Below, piece by piece: positions 1 to 10,472 of a stretch of DNA of 64,000 nt; the stretch's first letter is position 1; every line of letters begins with the position of its first letter. The stretch comes from Silene latifolia (taxonomy: Eukaryota; Streptophyta; Magnoliopsida; Caryophyllales; Caryophyllaceae): the NCBI RefSeq assembly GCF_048544455.1, contig NC_133536.1:38396652-38460651 (forward strand). The letters are read 5' to 3'. Under the pieces are notes generated by a model, which was not told the DNA's origin, ran no database searches, and saw nothing but the letters and a program-made list of their open reading frames with translations. The position numbers and the translations under genes were made by a program.

Positions 1-20
1 ATTAGATTATTTGAAATACT

Positions 21-197
21 GGGTCATCGACCCGAGAATTGAATTTGAAAATTTTAAATAATTGGGTCATCGACCCGAATTTTGAATTTGACATCACTTG
101 GTATGTTGGGCCATCGACCCTTCAAAAATTGTATTGGAAAATTTTGAATGATTGGGCCATCGACCCGCAAAGATTCTATTACTTGGATCATCTATCC
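21..197. repeat. Array of five short palindromes, GGGTC-ATC-GACCC type
   Basis: Five copies lie at 21-33, 64-76, 108-120, 154-166 and 185-197, with start spacings of 43, 44, 46 and 31 bases. The first two are perfect GGGTC/GACCC inverted repeats with a 3-base loop; copies three and four have GGGCC in the left arm; the fifth is decayed (GGATC-ATC-TATCC). Spacers are AT-rich and contain repeated GAATTTGAAAATTTT-like text. The array lies about 420 bases upstream of the TATA box of the accessory gene and inside the 3' non-coding region of the Tat element. Function unknown. Confidence 0.8.
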
Positions 198-610
198 ACA
201 ATTCTCAAAAGGTAGTTTTTGAAATATTGAAATTTTGAAAAATTTTGAAATTTTTGGAATTTTGGAATTTTTGAAATCAAACCTTGATGCGTGAGCAGGA
301 AATACGACTCAGACACTTTGTATGACCCGTAAACAAACGTGGGCGTAGCCCGCTACCGTAAAACAAAAAAAAGAAAATAAAACCGTAAGTGTGCACGGGC
401 TTTAATTCAAATATGGACTTGCTGGGGGTAGAAAGGTAAATTGGCCATTCTGATGCCAAAAGAAGCAATGAATGAAAACCCGACGCATCGTGCTAAAGAC
501 TGGTGTGAGCTGGGGCGGGCCTAAGAGGCGAGCTACCCGAGGCCCATACGGCCAGAAAAAAACGCCACCCTAGGGGTTTCACCCTAGGTGTTTCCTTCCC
601 TTATACTTTC
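198..610. other. Non-coding stretch upstream of the accessory-gene promoter
   Basis: The first part (198-280) is AT-rich with repeated TTTTGAAATTTTGGAATTTT text. The rest is mixed sequence with no supported coding region; a 63-codon minus-strand frame at 277-468 has no recognisable features. An inverted pair of CCCTAGG-type words (ACCCTAGGGGTTTCACCCTAGG at about 567-590) lies just before the promoter. It probably belongs to the 3' non-coding part of the Tat element and acts as upstream DNA for the + strand gene. Confidence 0.5.
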
Positions 611-619
611 TATATATAA
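611..619 (+). promoter_or_regulatory. TATA box of the accessory gene
   Basis: TATATATAA stands 65 bases before the ATG at 684, a normal distance for a plant Pol II core promoter with transcription starting near 640-650. It is on the + strand, opposite to the gag-pol genes of the element that carries it, so the accessory gene appears to have its own promoter rather than relying on an LTR. Confidence 0.6.
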
Positions 620-683
620 GGAAGAGTTGCACTGCAAAATTTTATTCTACTTTCCCAAACTGGTGCAAACGACATAAATCATT

Positions 684-2422
684 ATGAATAATTTAGTGAG
701 TGCTATGCGAGCATGGGAAACAGACTTCACTGTTGCAGAAAGACAAGAATTAAAGACGGCTCAACTGGCGCAATTACTTCCCTTACGCCAGATCCGCCCT
801 CAACCTGCTTTGCTAGAACACTGCCTTAGCTATTGGGATTCTCGTAACCATGTCTGTGCTTTTCCTGAGGGGGAGATCTGCCCTTTACCGGAAGAGTTTT
901 CTGCCCTGGGAGGATGGGATGCTGAGGCCATAACGGCTATACCAAAATTTCATTCGGGGTGGCGTGGAATATATCTAGACTGTCTTGGCCTCTCTAGGAC
1001 GGAGTCTGAGGATATAGTTACTGGTGACGAAGTCAACCTTCTTGCTATTCATCGGAAATTTTGCATCTTGCGAAACAGCACTTCGCTGCCAACGTACTGC
1101 CGTAGGGCATTTGGATTGATCATGTTACATCTTTATGCCTTCGAAGGTAGGATGAACAAGACAACTTGCGTAGGACAAGCGAAGCTTCTGTCTATTGTGT
1201 CTCAGATGGAGACGGGACATAACCCTTCCTGGATTATTCTTGTTGAAACCATCAGGGGTTTAGATGCTAAGAAAATGAACCTTGGTGCTGATTGGTCGGG
1301 ATGCTCCCGTCTATTGCAGGTAACAAAATCTTATCCTCTTGATTTCGCGTTCTTGATTTTTACCACAATTCTTGTGTTATTGCCACGATTTATCTATATT
1401 TTGCCACGATTTTGTTGCTATTGTCTTTTTTTGTTTTTTTTTTCTTTTTTCTTTTTTTCACGTTTTTTCTTTTTTTCTTCTTCTTTTTTTCTTTCTTTTT
1501 TTTTTCTTTTTTTTTTCACGTTTTTTTTTTCTTCTTTTTTTTCACGTTTTTTTTCTTTTCTCTTTCTTTTTTCTTCCAGGTGTGGCTTTGTGAGAGATTT
1601 TGGCTCTTTGCCCCGCCGCGTGAGCCAAACTCGTACCTCGCCCGTATGCTGACTATGTGTGCTAAGCGGTATGAAAACGAGCATCAAAATGACCTTGCTT
1701 ATTGGCGAAACAAAATGACAGAAGGAGGAGGTCGCCCTCTTTGCTGGTTTATGCCTTGGCTTCGCCTCAAATCTTTTACTATCCTTCCGGAAGATGATAA
1801 GACCAGACGTTTGCAATTATTGGGTTTGGAAAGGTCTATCCACATTTACCCCGACCGCGTCTTGCGTCAGATGGGCCGTAGACAAGTAATTCCCAAGTGC
1901 GAGGCTGTTCTGGGACGAGCAAGAGAACTACATCCCTCTATTTGTGATGACTGGCTCGAAAGATGGCACCAAAGGCGTCTCTGGTACGTATCTGCGCGCC
2001 CTCAGACTACCTGGTTATCCCCGTCCTACACTAAGTGGCTTAAAGAGAAGACTGAATCAGGTAAGGACTTGTGTCGGAAGGATGAGCTTGTCGACATCAG
2101 ATATTATGACAAAGGCGGAAGTAGTCGCGACTTCTTCGCTAACGATCTTTCGTCTGCATCTGGACCTGAAACTAAGACTGAGAAGACTCCTAAGACTGAC
2201 TCACAGGCGACAGGTGTGTGGAAACGGTTGGGTTCAAAGGCACACTCGGGCTCAGCCTTGGAAGGAAGACTTGGTCCTCGCTTGAGTGTAAAAGATAGGC
2301 TGGGCCCTCGGGAGGAAATGATGATCCCTCCTAAGAAGCGCGCTAGACAGAACGCAACTACCCCTCCTCCGCAGGAGCCTCGGTCGCGTGACCCAAAAGG
2401 CAAAGGGAAAAAGATGATGTAG
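684..2422 (+). CDS. Accessory ORF of Tat element, plant-mobile-domain-like, one intron
   Basis: I read this as two exons, 684-1319 and 1580-2422, separated by a 260-base intron. Exon 1 ends with codons for SRLLQ and is followed by GTAACA; exon 2 starts VWLCERFW after TTCTTCCAG. The reading frame is kept, and the joined motif resembles the LLQVWLYERF-like stretch typical of the plant mobile domain (aminotransferase-like) family. Exon 1 also has the family-like GE-x-LP segment (FPEGEICPLPEE, near residues 60-71). The C-terminal 100 residues are basic and Pro/Ser-rich with NLS-like KKR and KGKGKK. The gene lies between pol and the 3' LTR, opposite to gag-pol. Extra ORFs of this kind are known from Tat/Ogre elements; their function is unknown. 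It has no internal stop, unlike the decayed gag-pol beside it. The intron and domain are inferred from sequence only. Confidence 0.7.
1320..1579 (+). other. Predicted intron with a very long pyrimidine tract
   Basis: The donor is CAG|GTAACA at 1319/1320 and the acceptor TTCTTCCAG ends at 1579. From about 1424 to 1577 the sequence is almost pure T and C (mostly runs of T), broken by a repeated CACG word (four copies, near 1459, 1518, 1544 and earlier at 1384/1402). Open frames reading through it would encode implausible poly-Phe/Ser runs, which supports removal by splicing. Confidence 0.7.
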
Positions 2423-2903
2423 GAGCCTTCGACTCCAATCTATTATTTAATACTACTACTTATTATTTGTTGCTGGCTGTTTTCTTTTTTTTTGAAGGTT
2501 GTAATGGGCATCGCCCGATTTTAATAAGACTTATTATTTATTAAAATTCCCAGTTTCTGCATAAAATTTCATTTTATTAAAGGAAGGGTCGGTTGTACTC
2601 TTATAAAGAGTTGCCTACGTATCTGTTATCAACAGAATCAAACCGAGTTCGTAGTTCCACAAAACAAATGCGCTATAACTATCAGTTTATAACGCACAAA
2701 AAGCAGCGAAGCAAAAGTGCCGCGGCCTAGACTCGCTCACGAGCACTGCAATTCAAAATTTTATTTCACGACATTGAGAATGAGTTCTAAGGATAGTATT
2801 TCTTGATTGATCCAAATTGTCGGATTTTCAAAGTCGTTTCCATCTAGATCTGTTTAGTCCGATTGCGCCTCCCGATAATATTTTCTTTACTGTAAGGACC
2901 GGC
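2423..2903. other. Convergent 3' region of accessory gene and pol
   Basis: It follows the accessory-gene stop and faces the decayed integrase end on the other strand. AATAAG at 2523 and ATTAAA-like words near 2540 and 2575 could serve as + strand polyadenylation signals. The GTTGCCTACGTATCTG/ATCAACAGAATC segment near 2608-2645 contains a small CTGTT-ATC-AACAG hairpin. I recall similar text in other plant repeats of this class, but cannot check that here. No coding region is supported. Confidence 0.5.
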
Positions 2904-4594
2904 CTAGTTCGGCTTGAATTTTCCCCTCGGGTCAATTGGTAGTAAAGCGCGAACGGACTTTAGGACCAAATCCCCATCCTTTATTCCTCGAGGTTTCACC
3001 TTTTTGTTAAATGCCCTTTGTATCCTTTTCTGATAGAGTTGAACATGGTGTAGCGCATTTAACCGTCGCTCGTCGAGCATGACCAAGGAATCATACCGGC
3101 TTGCGCCGATCGCCTTCAGGGACCGACTTTCTAACAGGATCCTTAAAGAAGGTACCTCTAATTCGATAGGTGGATCGCTTCCATCCCATATGTCAAATAG
3201 AACGGAGTTGCTCCGGTGGTCGTGCGAATAGACGCGTCCCGTATCCCGATAGTGCGAACGGTATCTTCTCTGGCCATTCGCGATAATTGTCGGTCATTTT
3301 CCTGAGAATCACAGTGATTGTCTTGTTGGCGGCTTCCACCGCGCCATTTGTTTGAGGTCGATAAGGTGACGACTTGTGGTGCTTGATTTTATGCTTTTCA
3401 AGTATCACAACAGTTTCAGCCTGGAAGTGAGTGCCATGGTCGCTAATGAACTCATGCGGCACCCCATATCTGCAAATGATTTCATTCTGAATGAATTTTG
3501 CTACCTGCTTCGCTTGTAGTACTTTCTATGATTTCACTTCTACCCACTTAGTGAAGTAATCGATGGCGACTAGCATGAAACAATGCCCACCTGTTCCAGA
3601 TGGGTTGACCTTTCCAATAATGTCGATTCCCCATGTTGAGAAAGGCCATGGTGATGTCAAAGTATACAATAGTGATGGTGGCACGTGTTGTATGTTCGCA
3701 AAGATTTGGCAATTATGGCAATGTCTGACATATTTGCGACAATCTGTCTCCATCGTGGTCCAATAATACCCTAATCTCATGATTTTACGCACTAGCATAT
3801 GGGCATTCATGTGTGGGCCACATTCCCCGTCATGGACTTCTTCCATGACTCTTTTTGCAGTTGGTGAGTCTATGCATCGCAGAAGGACATTTTGCGCGGT
3901 CTTTTTGTACAATTGTCCATCATTGGTTCTAACGAACTGAGCGGCTAGCATTCGAATAGCGCGCTTTCCGCGGCTATCCATGTCGGGTGGATACTCTCTT
4001 GATTCTTTAAATTTCAGAATAGCATGATACCAAGGTTCAGCCTCGGTTTCTTCTGTGTCTCCGATTACATTAACGTAAGCAGGTGATGATCTTCGTTCGA
4101 CACATATTGGCATAGTATCCATATGATCAGGTATGTTGATCAGAGCAGCTAGCTTTGATAGTGCATCAGCAAACTGGTTTTCATCTCTGGGGAGGTGCAC
4201 GTATTTGACATCGGCGAACAACTTTTCTTGTTCTTCTATTTTTGCTTGGTATGGAGCCAGGCTATCACTTCGGGTTTTCCACGTCCCGGCCACTTGATTG
4301 ATCACTAGTGACGAGTCCCCATGTACTACAAGCTTTTTGATGCCTAACTCGAGAGCACTGTGCAAACCGAGTAGGCACGCTTCGTATTCGGCCGCGTTAT
4401 TAGTAACATTAAAGTCCAACTTGATCGAAATGGGAACATGTTCACCTTCTGGTGAAATGAGTAGCACTCCTATCCCGTAACCCCTACAGTTTGATGCTCC
4501 ATCAAAATAGAGGTCCCATGTATCATTGTCTATATGAACGATATCTTCGTCGGGAAACGACCACGTATCTACAACCTCAGTTTCTTCTATCGGG
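2904..4594 (-). pseudogene. Tat archaeal-type RNase H and integrase, broken
   Basis: From the high-coordinate end: an open stretch with DLYFDGAS near 4510 starts the second RNase H (FDGAS, NNAAEYEA, HGDSSLV and LPRDENQFADALSKLA follow, to about 4140). Integrase follows, with an HHCC-type zinc-binding segment (HCHNC near 3720) and the first catalytic Asp in WGIDIIGK/AIDYFTKW near 3550-3630. The second Asp (SDHGTHF) and the Glu (GAVEAANK) lie in another frame at 3193-3462. The C-terminal domain (GDLVL, RGKFKPN) sits in a further piece at 2904-3086. At least two frame breaks separate the pieces, so no working integrase is made. The extra RNase H assigns the element to Tat rather than Athila. Confidence 0.85.
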
Positions 4595-6712
4595 TTATCC
4601 GCCAGAAAATGCGCAAACCGCCCTTCCCTTTATCACTTTCAGCGGTACGTATTTTAGATCAAATTCGGAAAGCATTAAAGTCCACGTCGACACCCTGCCG
4701 TTCAGAACTGGTTTTTCAAACAAGTATTTGATTGGGTCCATCTTCGAGTGGATGCAGACACTATGACTGAGCATGTAGTGTCGTAACTTCTTTGTCGCCC
4801 ATACTAAAGCCAAACATGTCTTCTCGAGCTGAGTATACTTGATTTCATACTCCAAGAACTTTTTACTAATGTAGTAAATTGCTCTTTCCTCTTTATCGAC
4901 TATCTGCAAAGATTGCCCCCATTGCGATTCAGAATCGTAAGATACAACAAAAGTGGTAACCCAGTTGGTGGGGCTGAGCACGGGAGGGGAAGATAGTATT
5001 TCTTTGATCTTATCGAACGCAGCTTGACGGTGATCATCCCATACGACGTGTTCCCCGACTTTCAACTTCTTGAAAATTGGCTCGCATATCATAGTTAGCC
5101 TTGCCACGAACCGGCTTATATATTGGATTCTTCCTAGGAAACCTCGAATTTCCTTCTCGGTTTTCGGGTGAGGCATTTCCATTATGGCCTTTATTTTTGA
5201 TGGGTCCACCTCGATGCCACGGTGGTTAAAGATGTGACCCAACAGTTTGCCGGATGTGACTCCGAATGCGCACTTTTGGGGATTCAACCTCATGTTATAC
5301 TTGCGCAATCGTTCAAAGAATTTGCGTAGTGTACCAAGGTGGTCATCACGCTCCTTTGACTTGACAATCATGTCGTCGACATAAACCTCGACTTCCTTAT
5401 GCAGCATATCATGTAACAACGTTGTCGCGGTCCTCTGGTATGTAGCCCCTGCGTTTATCAACCCAAAAGGCATTACTGCTACACAGTAGGTTCCCCATTG
5501 CGTTCTGAACGCAGTCTTATGCATGTTTTCTTTAGCCATCTTGATCTGATTATAACCGGCGTATCCGTCCATAAAGGATAATAACGCGTGATTGGCCGTG
5601 TTGTCAACCAGGATGTCGATGTGAGGTAATGGGAAATCGTCCTTCGGACTTGCCTTGTTTAGATCCCGGAAGTCGACACAAACCCGAACTTTACCATCTT
5701 TCTTTGGCACTGGTACGACGTTAGCCACCCATCCTGAGTATTCTGACACCTTGATAAACCCAGCTTTGAGTTGCTTGTCGATTTCTTCCTTGACTTTCAA
5801 AGACCAATCTGTGTGCATCTTGCGGAGCTTTTGCTTGACTGGTTTATATCCCGGCTTGATCGGGATCCTGTGCTCCGCAATTTCTCTATCAATGCCTGGC
5901 ATGTCTTTGTAGGACCACGCAAAAACATCTTTGAACTCTTGTAACAACCCAATGAACCCTTGTCTCTCGGTGGGACTTAAAGTAGTTCCTATTTTAAGCT
6001 TCTGTGGTTCTAAGGTTGTACCTACATTGATGGTTTCGGTATCTTCGATGATCGAGGTTTTCTGCTCGTACTCTTCCAACCCTTTTATCAACTGTAGAGG
6101 TGGTTCCATTTCTTCTTCTTCTTCTTCGACCAACTGTTCATCTTCGACCTCAGTCTCAATGTCATTATTAAAACAATCATTTTCAAAGTTTGAATTGCAA
6201 TGTAAGTAAGACAAGTCGTAAGCAAACTGGTTCATATTATTATTGATTTGGAATTGCGCGAAATGCGCTAACATTTGAGCCAACTGGTCAGAGCTCAGTG
6301 GCGAGATAGGGGTATTCGGGACAGGCCCCGGAATACCACCATTAGGAAAGGGTGCATAGGAAGGGAAAGCTAGGGGAGGGGTATTTTCAACACCTGACTC
6401 CTTAGACTCAATCTTAGGACCTAACTCAGATTCAGACTCAGACTCAGACTCAGACTCAGACTCAGAATCGGTAACATCATCTGGCTTGAACATCTCTCCT
6501 TCTCCCGTTGTCAACTTGAAAAGAAGTCCCTTGTTGTCAGTCCACTTGATTGTTTTCCGCCATCTCGTGTTGGTCCTAAGAGGATCTACATAGGTGATGA
6601 GGGTAGACGGGTCGAATCGCTCGCTTCTCAGGATCATGCTTACCAAATCTTCGTTTGGTATTGGTGATTTCTTCTCTTCACCGAAAAAGGAGACCCATGG
6701 CTCCCTCTTCAC
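4595..6712 (-). CDS. Tat reverse transcriptase and RNase H
   Basis: A 705-residue frame that would copy element RNA into DNA. Visible features: an acidic linker with six or seven Ser-Glu pairs (residues 83-96), encoded by a 6-base tandem repeat; a further acidic run near 192-202; RT fingers/palm from about 285 (RVCVDFRDLNKASPKDDFPL near 343-362); MPFGLINAGATYQR near 414; catalytic YVDDM at 444-448; and an RNase H-like connection from about 580 (YYISKKFLEYEIKYTQLEK). Its first codon is GTG, not ATG, and it overlaps the upstream gag-protease frame by 35 bases in another register. It is therefore a piece of a larger polyprotein rather than a separate gene. It ends in a premature stop at GRAVCAFSGG; the adjacent frame continues with the expected FLADNP-type residues, so one base was gained or lost near 4615. 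Confidence 0.85.
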   Translation of the reverse strand: MKREPWVSFFGEEKKSPIPNEDLVSMILRSERFDPSTLITYVDPLRTNTRWRKTIKWTDNKGLLFKLTTGEGEMFKPDDVTDSESESESESESESELGPKIESKESGVENTPPLAFPSYAPFPNGGIPGPVPNTPISPLSSDQLAQMLAHFAQFQINNNMNQFAYDLSYLHCNSNFENDCFNNDIETEVEDEQLVEEEEEEMEPPLQLIKGLEEYEQKTSIIEDTETINVGTTLEPQKLKIGTTLSPTERQGFIGLLQEFKDVFAWSYKDMPGIDREIAEHRIPIKPGYKPVKQKLRKMHTDWSLKVKEEIDKQLKAGFIKVSEYSGWVANVVPVPKKDGKVRVCVDFRDLNKASPKDDFPLPHIDILVDNTANHALLSFMDGYAGYNQIKMAKENMHKTAFRTQWGTYCVAVMPFGLINAGATYQRTATTLLHDMLHKEVEVYVDDMIVKSKERDDHLGTLRKFFERLRKYNMRLNPQKCAFGVTSGKLLGHIFNHRGIEVDPSKIKAIMEMPHPKTEKEIRGFLGRIQYISRFVARLTMICEPIFKKLKVGEHVVWDDHRQAAFDKIKEILSSPPVLSPTNWVTTFVVSYDSESQWGQSLQIVDKEERAIYYISKKFLEYEIKYTQLEKTCLALVWATKKLRHYMLSHSVCIHSKMDPIKYLFEKPVLNGRVSTWTLMLSEFDLKYVPLKVIKGRAVCAFSGG

Positions 6713-8489
6713 TCATTGGATCTGGTTTAGTCCCTACTGGTATCACAGTCAGAATATCTTCAGGGATGTAGTAGCAGTCTTGGAATGCTTCGATTCCCGG
6801 GACCATAAGGTTTTTCTTTGGGTCAAAGATAGGTTCGGGGAAGTCCATGCAAGGGAGTTCTTCCCCAGCTCTCACGAAGTGACCGTTTAAGGTTAGGTGA
6901 TACGGTCCCATTTTGATATCTCGATCTTCGATCGTTCTTCCCCTCTTTTCCAGCAGATCTTTCCCAGTGGGCTCATATCCAAGCCCGAAAGTTACTCCTT
7001 TGGCTACTGGTGGTTTCAACTCGAATGTACCCTCCTTCCTAGGATATAAAGAGAAACCGAAGTACTTCCCAGTCTTGAGAATCACCTCGCATGCGTGACT
7101 TCCCGTGTATAGATCCATATTCTCTACTTCGGAGTTCAGCTCGATCATGTTGACAATCTCGAAACCACATGCGTCATTGGCAGCTTCGACCCTTACTTCA
7201 GAAGTAATGTCTCCTCCTGCCACAGTAATTGGCGTGGCGTCAATGGTGACGGTTTTGCCGTTGAGTGGGACCTTGATCTTTCGATGCAGCGTTGATGTTA
7301 CGGCCCTTGTAGCGTGGATCCAAGGCCTTCCCAACAATAGGTTGAAGGATGAGCAAATGTCAATTACTTGGCAACTTATTTTCTTTTCCACTTGCCCCGT
7401 CTGTACTACTAGATCGACAAGTCCACTCACTCGACGCACAATGCCATCGAATGCCCGAACTGTCTGTGTAGTGGGAATGAAGTCATTCTTCTCTAGGCCC
7501 AGAATATGCGCCATCTTCAAAGGAAGTACGTTGACAGCCGATCCGTCGTCAACCAAAGTCATAGGGATATGCTTGTTGAGACACACGGTAGCAACATAGA
7601 GGGCCAGGTTATGTCGGGGCCCGAACGGTGGTAGATCTTCGTCGAAAAATGTCACGGCGTTGGTAATCTGTGGCCGATTCTGGGCGATGTGAGTGACCAT
7701 GTCAGCAGGAGTAGTATTTGACGACACGGTCATGTTCATCAAAGCTTGTAACAAAGCTTGACGATGTTCGAAAGATCTCAAGATAAGTTGCCAGATAGAC
7801 ACGTCGGCCTTAGTCTTTTGGAGTTGCTTGATGAGGGAAGCCTCGGAGGTCGACCCTTCACCAAGAACTTCGACCACTACCGGCTCCTTGGGAGGTGTCT
7901 TGTTCGGGATATCCTTAGCTTTCTCCACACGGTACGGGCGCCCTGATCTAGTCAGATGATTTGACTCTAGGGCATGTTGCCTCACTTTTAAGATTTCTTC
8001 TTGGGTGTGAGGGATTGTCGCACCTTTGATGAGGTAAACATCATCTTCGTCATCAGCCCAAACGCCATTGATTTCATTGCCGCTTCGGAGTATGTAAGGA
8101 GTGCAATCGACAACAAAATCCCCGAATGTAATCTCGTTTCTCGACCTTGGTAGGAATTCGGAGCAATCCACGAATATTCTTCCGATGAACACCCCTTTTA
8201 GATGACATGGGCGAATCAAGTGAGAGTAATCAACACTATCTTTGGTAGAGACAAAGTTAGTGTGGTCCCCAAAGGGATTGGTGACGTTGTTGGGCTTTAT
8301 GGCCGGGATTTGGAGCGTTCCGTTCTCAATCATATCTTGAATTTCGTGCTTTAGTCTAAAGCACCTTTCAGTATCGTGTCCCTTCCCTTGATGAAAGGCA
8401 CAGTAGGCATTCGGTTTGTACCATTTACCTTGTTGTTCAGCAGGTGGATCCGGAGTTGGACCGATGGGCTTCAGCTTTCCTTGGGCCAT
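6678..8489 (-). CDS. Tat gag C-terminal part and protease
   Basis: A 603-residue frame. Near the start is a CX2HX4HX4C zinc-knuckle-like motif (C30, H33, H38, C43: CAFHQGKGHDTERC), the variant form seen in Tat/Ogre gag. The aspartic protease segment is at about 310-395, with DDGSAVNVLP at 314-323 in place of the usual D-S/T-G, and LLGRPWIHA near 386 as the second protease signature. The C-terminal part (after about 480) is the linker to RT. The frame is open throughout but disconnected from the N-terminal gag pieces upstream by stops, and from RT downstream by a +1 (or -2) shift. Protease would cut the gag-pol polyprotein. Confidence 0.82.
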   Translation of the reverse strand: MAQGKLKPIGPTPDPPAEQQGKWYKPNAYCAFHQGKGHDTERCFRLKHEIQDMIENGTLQIPAIKPNNVTNPFGDHTNFVSTKDSVDYSHLIRPCHLKGVFIGRIFVDCSEFLPRSRNEITFGDFVVDCTPYILRSGNEINGVWADDEDDVYLIKGATIPHTQEEILKVRQHALESNHLTRSGRPYRVEKAKDIPNKTPPKEPVVVEVLGEGSTSEASLIKQLQKTKADVSIWQLILRSFEHRQALLQALMNMTVSSNTTPADMVTHIAQNRPQITNAVTFFDEDLPPFGPRHNLALYVATVCLNKHIPMTLVDDGSAVNVLPLKMAHILGLEKNDFIPTTQTVRAFDGIVRRVSGLVDLVVQTGQVEKKISCQVIDICSSFNLLLGRPWIHATRAVTSTLHRKIKVPLNGKTVTIDATPITVAGGDITSEVRVEAANDACGFEIVNMIELNSEVENMDLYTGSHACEVILKTGKYFGFSLYPRKEGTFELKPPVAKGVTFGLGYEPTGKDLLEKRGRTIEDRDIKMGPYHLTLNGHFVRAGEELPCMDFPEPIFDPKKNLMVPGIEAFQDCYYIPEDILTVIPVGTKPDPMSEEGAMGLLFR

Positions 8490-8575
8490 GAGCCTTTGGA
8501 GAGCGTATGCGTAAGTGCACCCGATATCGGTGAATACCCTCGGAGCTTGGCGCGGAGGCCTTTTTGACTGTCCAT

Positions 8576-9518
8576 CTAAGAGATTGACAGTTTCAACAAA
8601 GTGGGCCGCTGCTGGTGCTTTTGCTTTAGATGACGAGGCCCCTTGGTATCCTTTTGGCTTCTCGGCTTGACCATTCGGACATCATCCTCTACCTTTATCC
8701 CGATTCTTATCAATTCTTTGAAAGAACCAAAATTCTGTATTTCGAGCATTACGGTAAACAAGTCGTAAATTCTTCACGAACTTATCTACCATTTCAACTT
8801 CACAGGCTTCTTAGCTAGTAATACGCTTTCAAATAGCGCCATCTTGCGAGGAATTCAAGAAAGCCCTATTTTCCCTTCATGTCATCACTTCCAAAGTCCT
8901 TATGTTGGTTTGAATCTCAACATTGTCAAAGATAGTGCTTACGAACTCCACCGTAATATCTTCGAAAGTGGGGAAGTTCTTGAGGTCAAGATTATAGAAC
9001 CACGCCTTCGGTGTTCATCCGAGAGATTGGGCAAAAATTTCGAGAGCATATCAGCAGGGTACTCCCTTCATGCTAGGTACCCTTTATAGGCCTTAACATG
9101 GTGGATCGGAACTTCGGTGCCCTTGAACTTTGGGATGTCGTGAGTACCATGTTCGTGGGCAACTTATCTGAATCGGGGCATAGGCCCTAGCATTCTCATA
9201 GTTAATGTTCTTCCCCAGGAGAGTTTCAAACGGTCTTCGATGAAATTGAACCGTTTCTCTAGATCGATCGAGGTGGGGTAGATAGAGGGAATCTTCACCC
9301 GGCTTAGATTCGATTGCATCCATTCGGGTCATCATGAGGTTCACGGCCTCGGTGAGCTTGTTGATAACATCTTCCATTGCTTGACGTCGGGTTTTGGGCG
9401 GCCTTTCTACAAGAAAACCCCGAACCGAGTCAATATTTAAAGTAAGAGCCCCTGCACACTTAAGGACACGACACCAACTTGACTCAAACAAAGACTCGAC
9501 TTGAGACTGACTAACCAA
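8576..9518 (-). pseudogene. Tat gag N-terminal region, degenerate
   Basis: Short open pieces remain: 9093-9518 with a gag-like KTRRQAMEDVINKLTEAVNL helix and RMDAIESK; 8576-8761 with SFKELIRIGIKVEDDV, which resembles the end of the capsid domain. Several frame changes and stops break the region, and the expected capsid core between the pieces is only partly readable. Position directly upstream of the zinc-knuckle frame and downstream of the primer-binding site fits gag. Confidence 0.6.
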
Positions 9519-10472
9519 AGGTTCGACTCACGGTTGGATTTAGACCTCGATTCATTTTAGACTCGACAAAACGACATGACTCAAGCTGTCATAGCTCGAT
9601 TCTAAACTGGACTCGGTGTGACTAAACCCGTGATTGGACCAACATAGTCCTTAGGTTCGAGTGAAACGTCCTAAAGGGCCTAGCTTGGACGTTTCTGTGG
9701 ACTATCCTAGACCAAATGGTCGACCAACATGACTCAAAGCCCAAGAGGTGAGCTTGGGTGACCCAACAGGGTCGTGTTCTAAACTCTTGGAACGAAAAAA
9801 TGCCTGGCCTAACACGGCCATGACCCGGACACGACTCGACGCATTTCATGCTTGGTTAAGGTTCAAGAAATATTTTGGATTGAATTTGAAAAAAACGAAG
9901 GATCGATTTGAAAATGAGATTTGAAATGGGCAGCATGCTGGCTATAAAAGCTCATTTTGGCCGAAATTTCTAGTTCTATTTGGGCAGCATTCCGCGTTTT
10001 TAAAACCATGCTATTTTGAAAGTAAAGTGTTCAAAAGTTCGGTTTTGAAAAGGACATGGAAAATTTTGAAAAGACTCGGGAAAACACCTTGCACATTGTC
10101 ATTCTCATGTTATAAGGATGTATGCTCTTAGACATCTCTAAGTCTCGGCAAGTCTTCTACAAGAAGGTCTATGCCCTCCATCCTTTTGCGGTCTTATAGA
10201 GCAAGGGCCTTTACGTAGAGTAACTAGAAGACAATCCCCACCATCAAGAACCACGCGAGGCGGAGCGGAAGCAAGCAATGTGCGAGTTCCTGGCATAGTG
10301 GGACGTCGCCCCCCACGCATCACAAAGAAACGCTGGGACGGCCCGGGAAAGTCCTTAAGGGTTTATGCATGAATCTTAGCACTATGAGTAATGTTTTACT
10401 TTCCAATACTTTCTTTTCAAGTTTCACCTCGGAGGAAAAGACCCTAGAAACAAAGTGTAACTAGTCCTCTTT
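9519..10472 (-). other. 5' leader of Tat element
   Basis: It lies between the primer-binding site and gag on the minus strand. It contains no supported coding region. Part of it (about 9420-9850) is rich in GACTCGA/CTCGACT words, giving a loosely repetitive look. Short frames in both directions show no known features. Confidence 0.5.

Noticed and set aside
1372..1593. Poly-Phe frames over the pyrimidine tract and the Lys-rich frame on the other strand
   Set aside because: They are translations of a T/C run that I assign to an intron; composition is implausible for protein.
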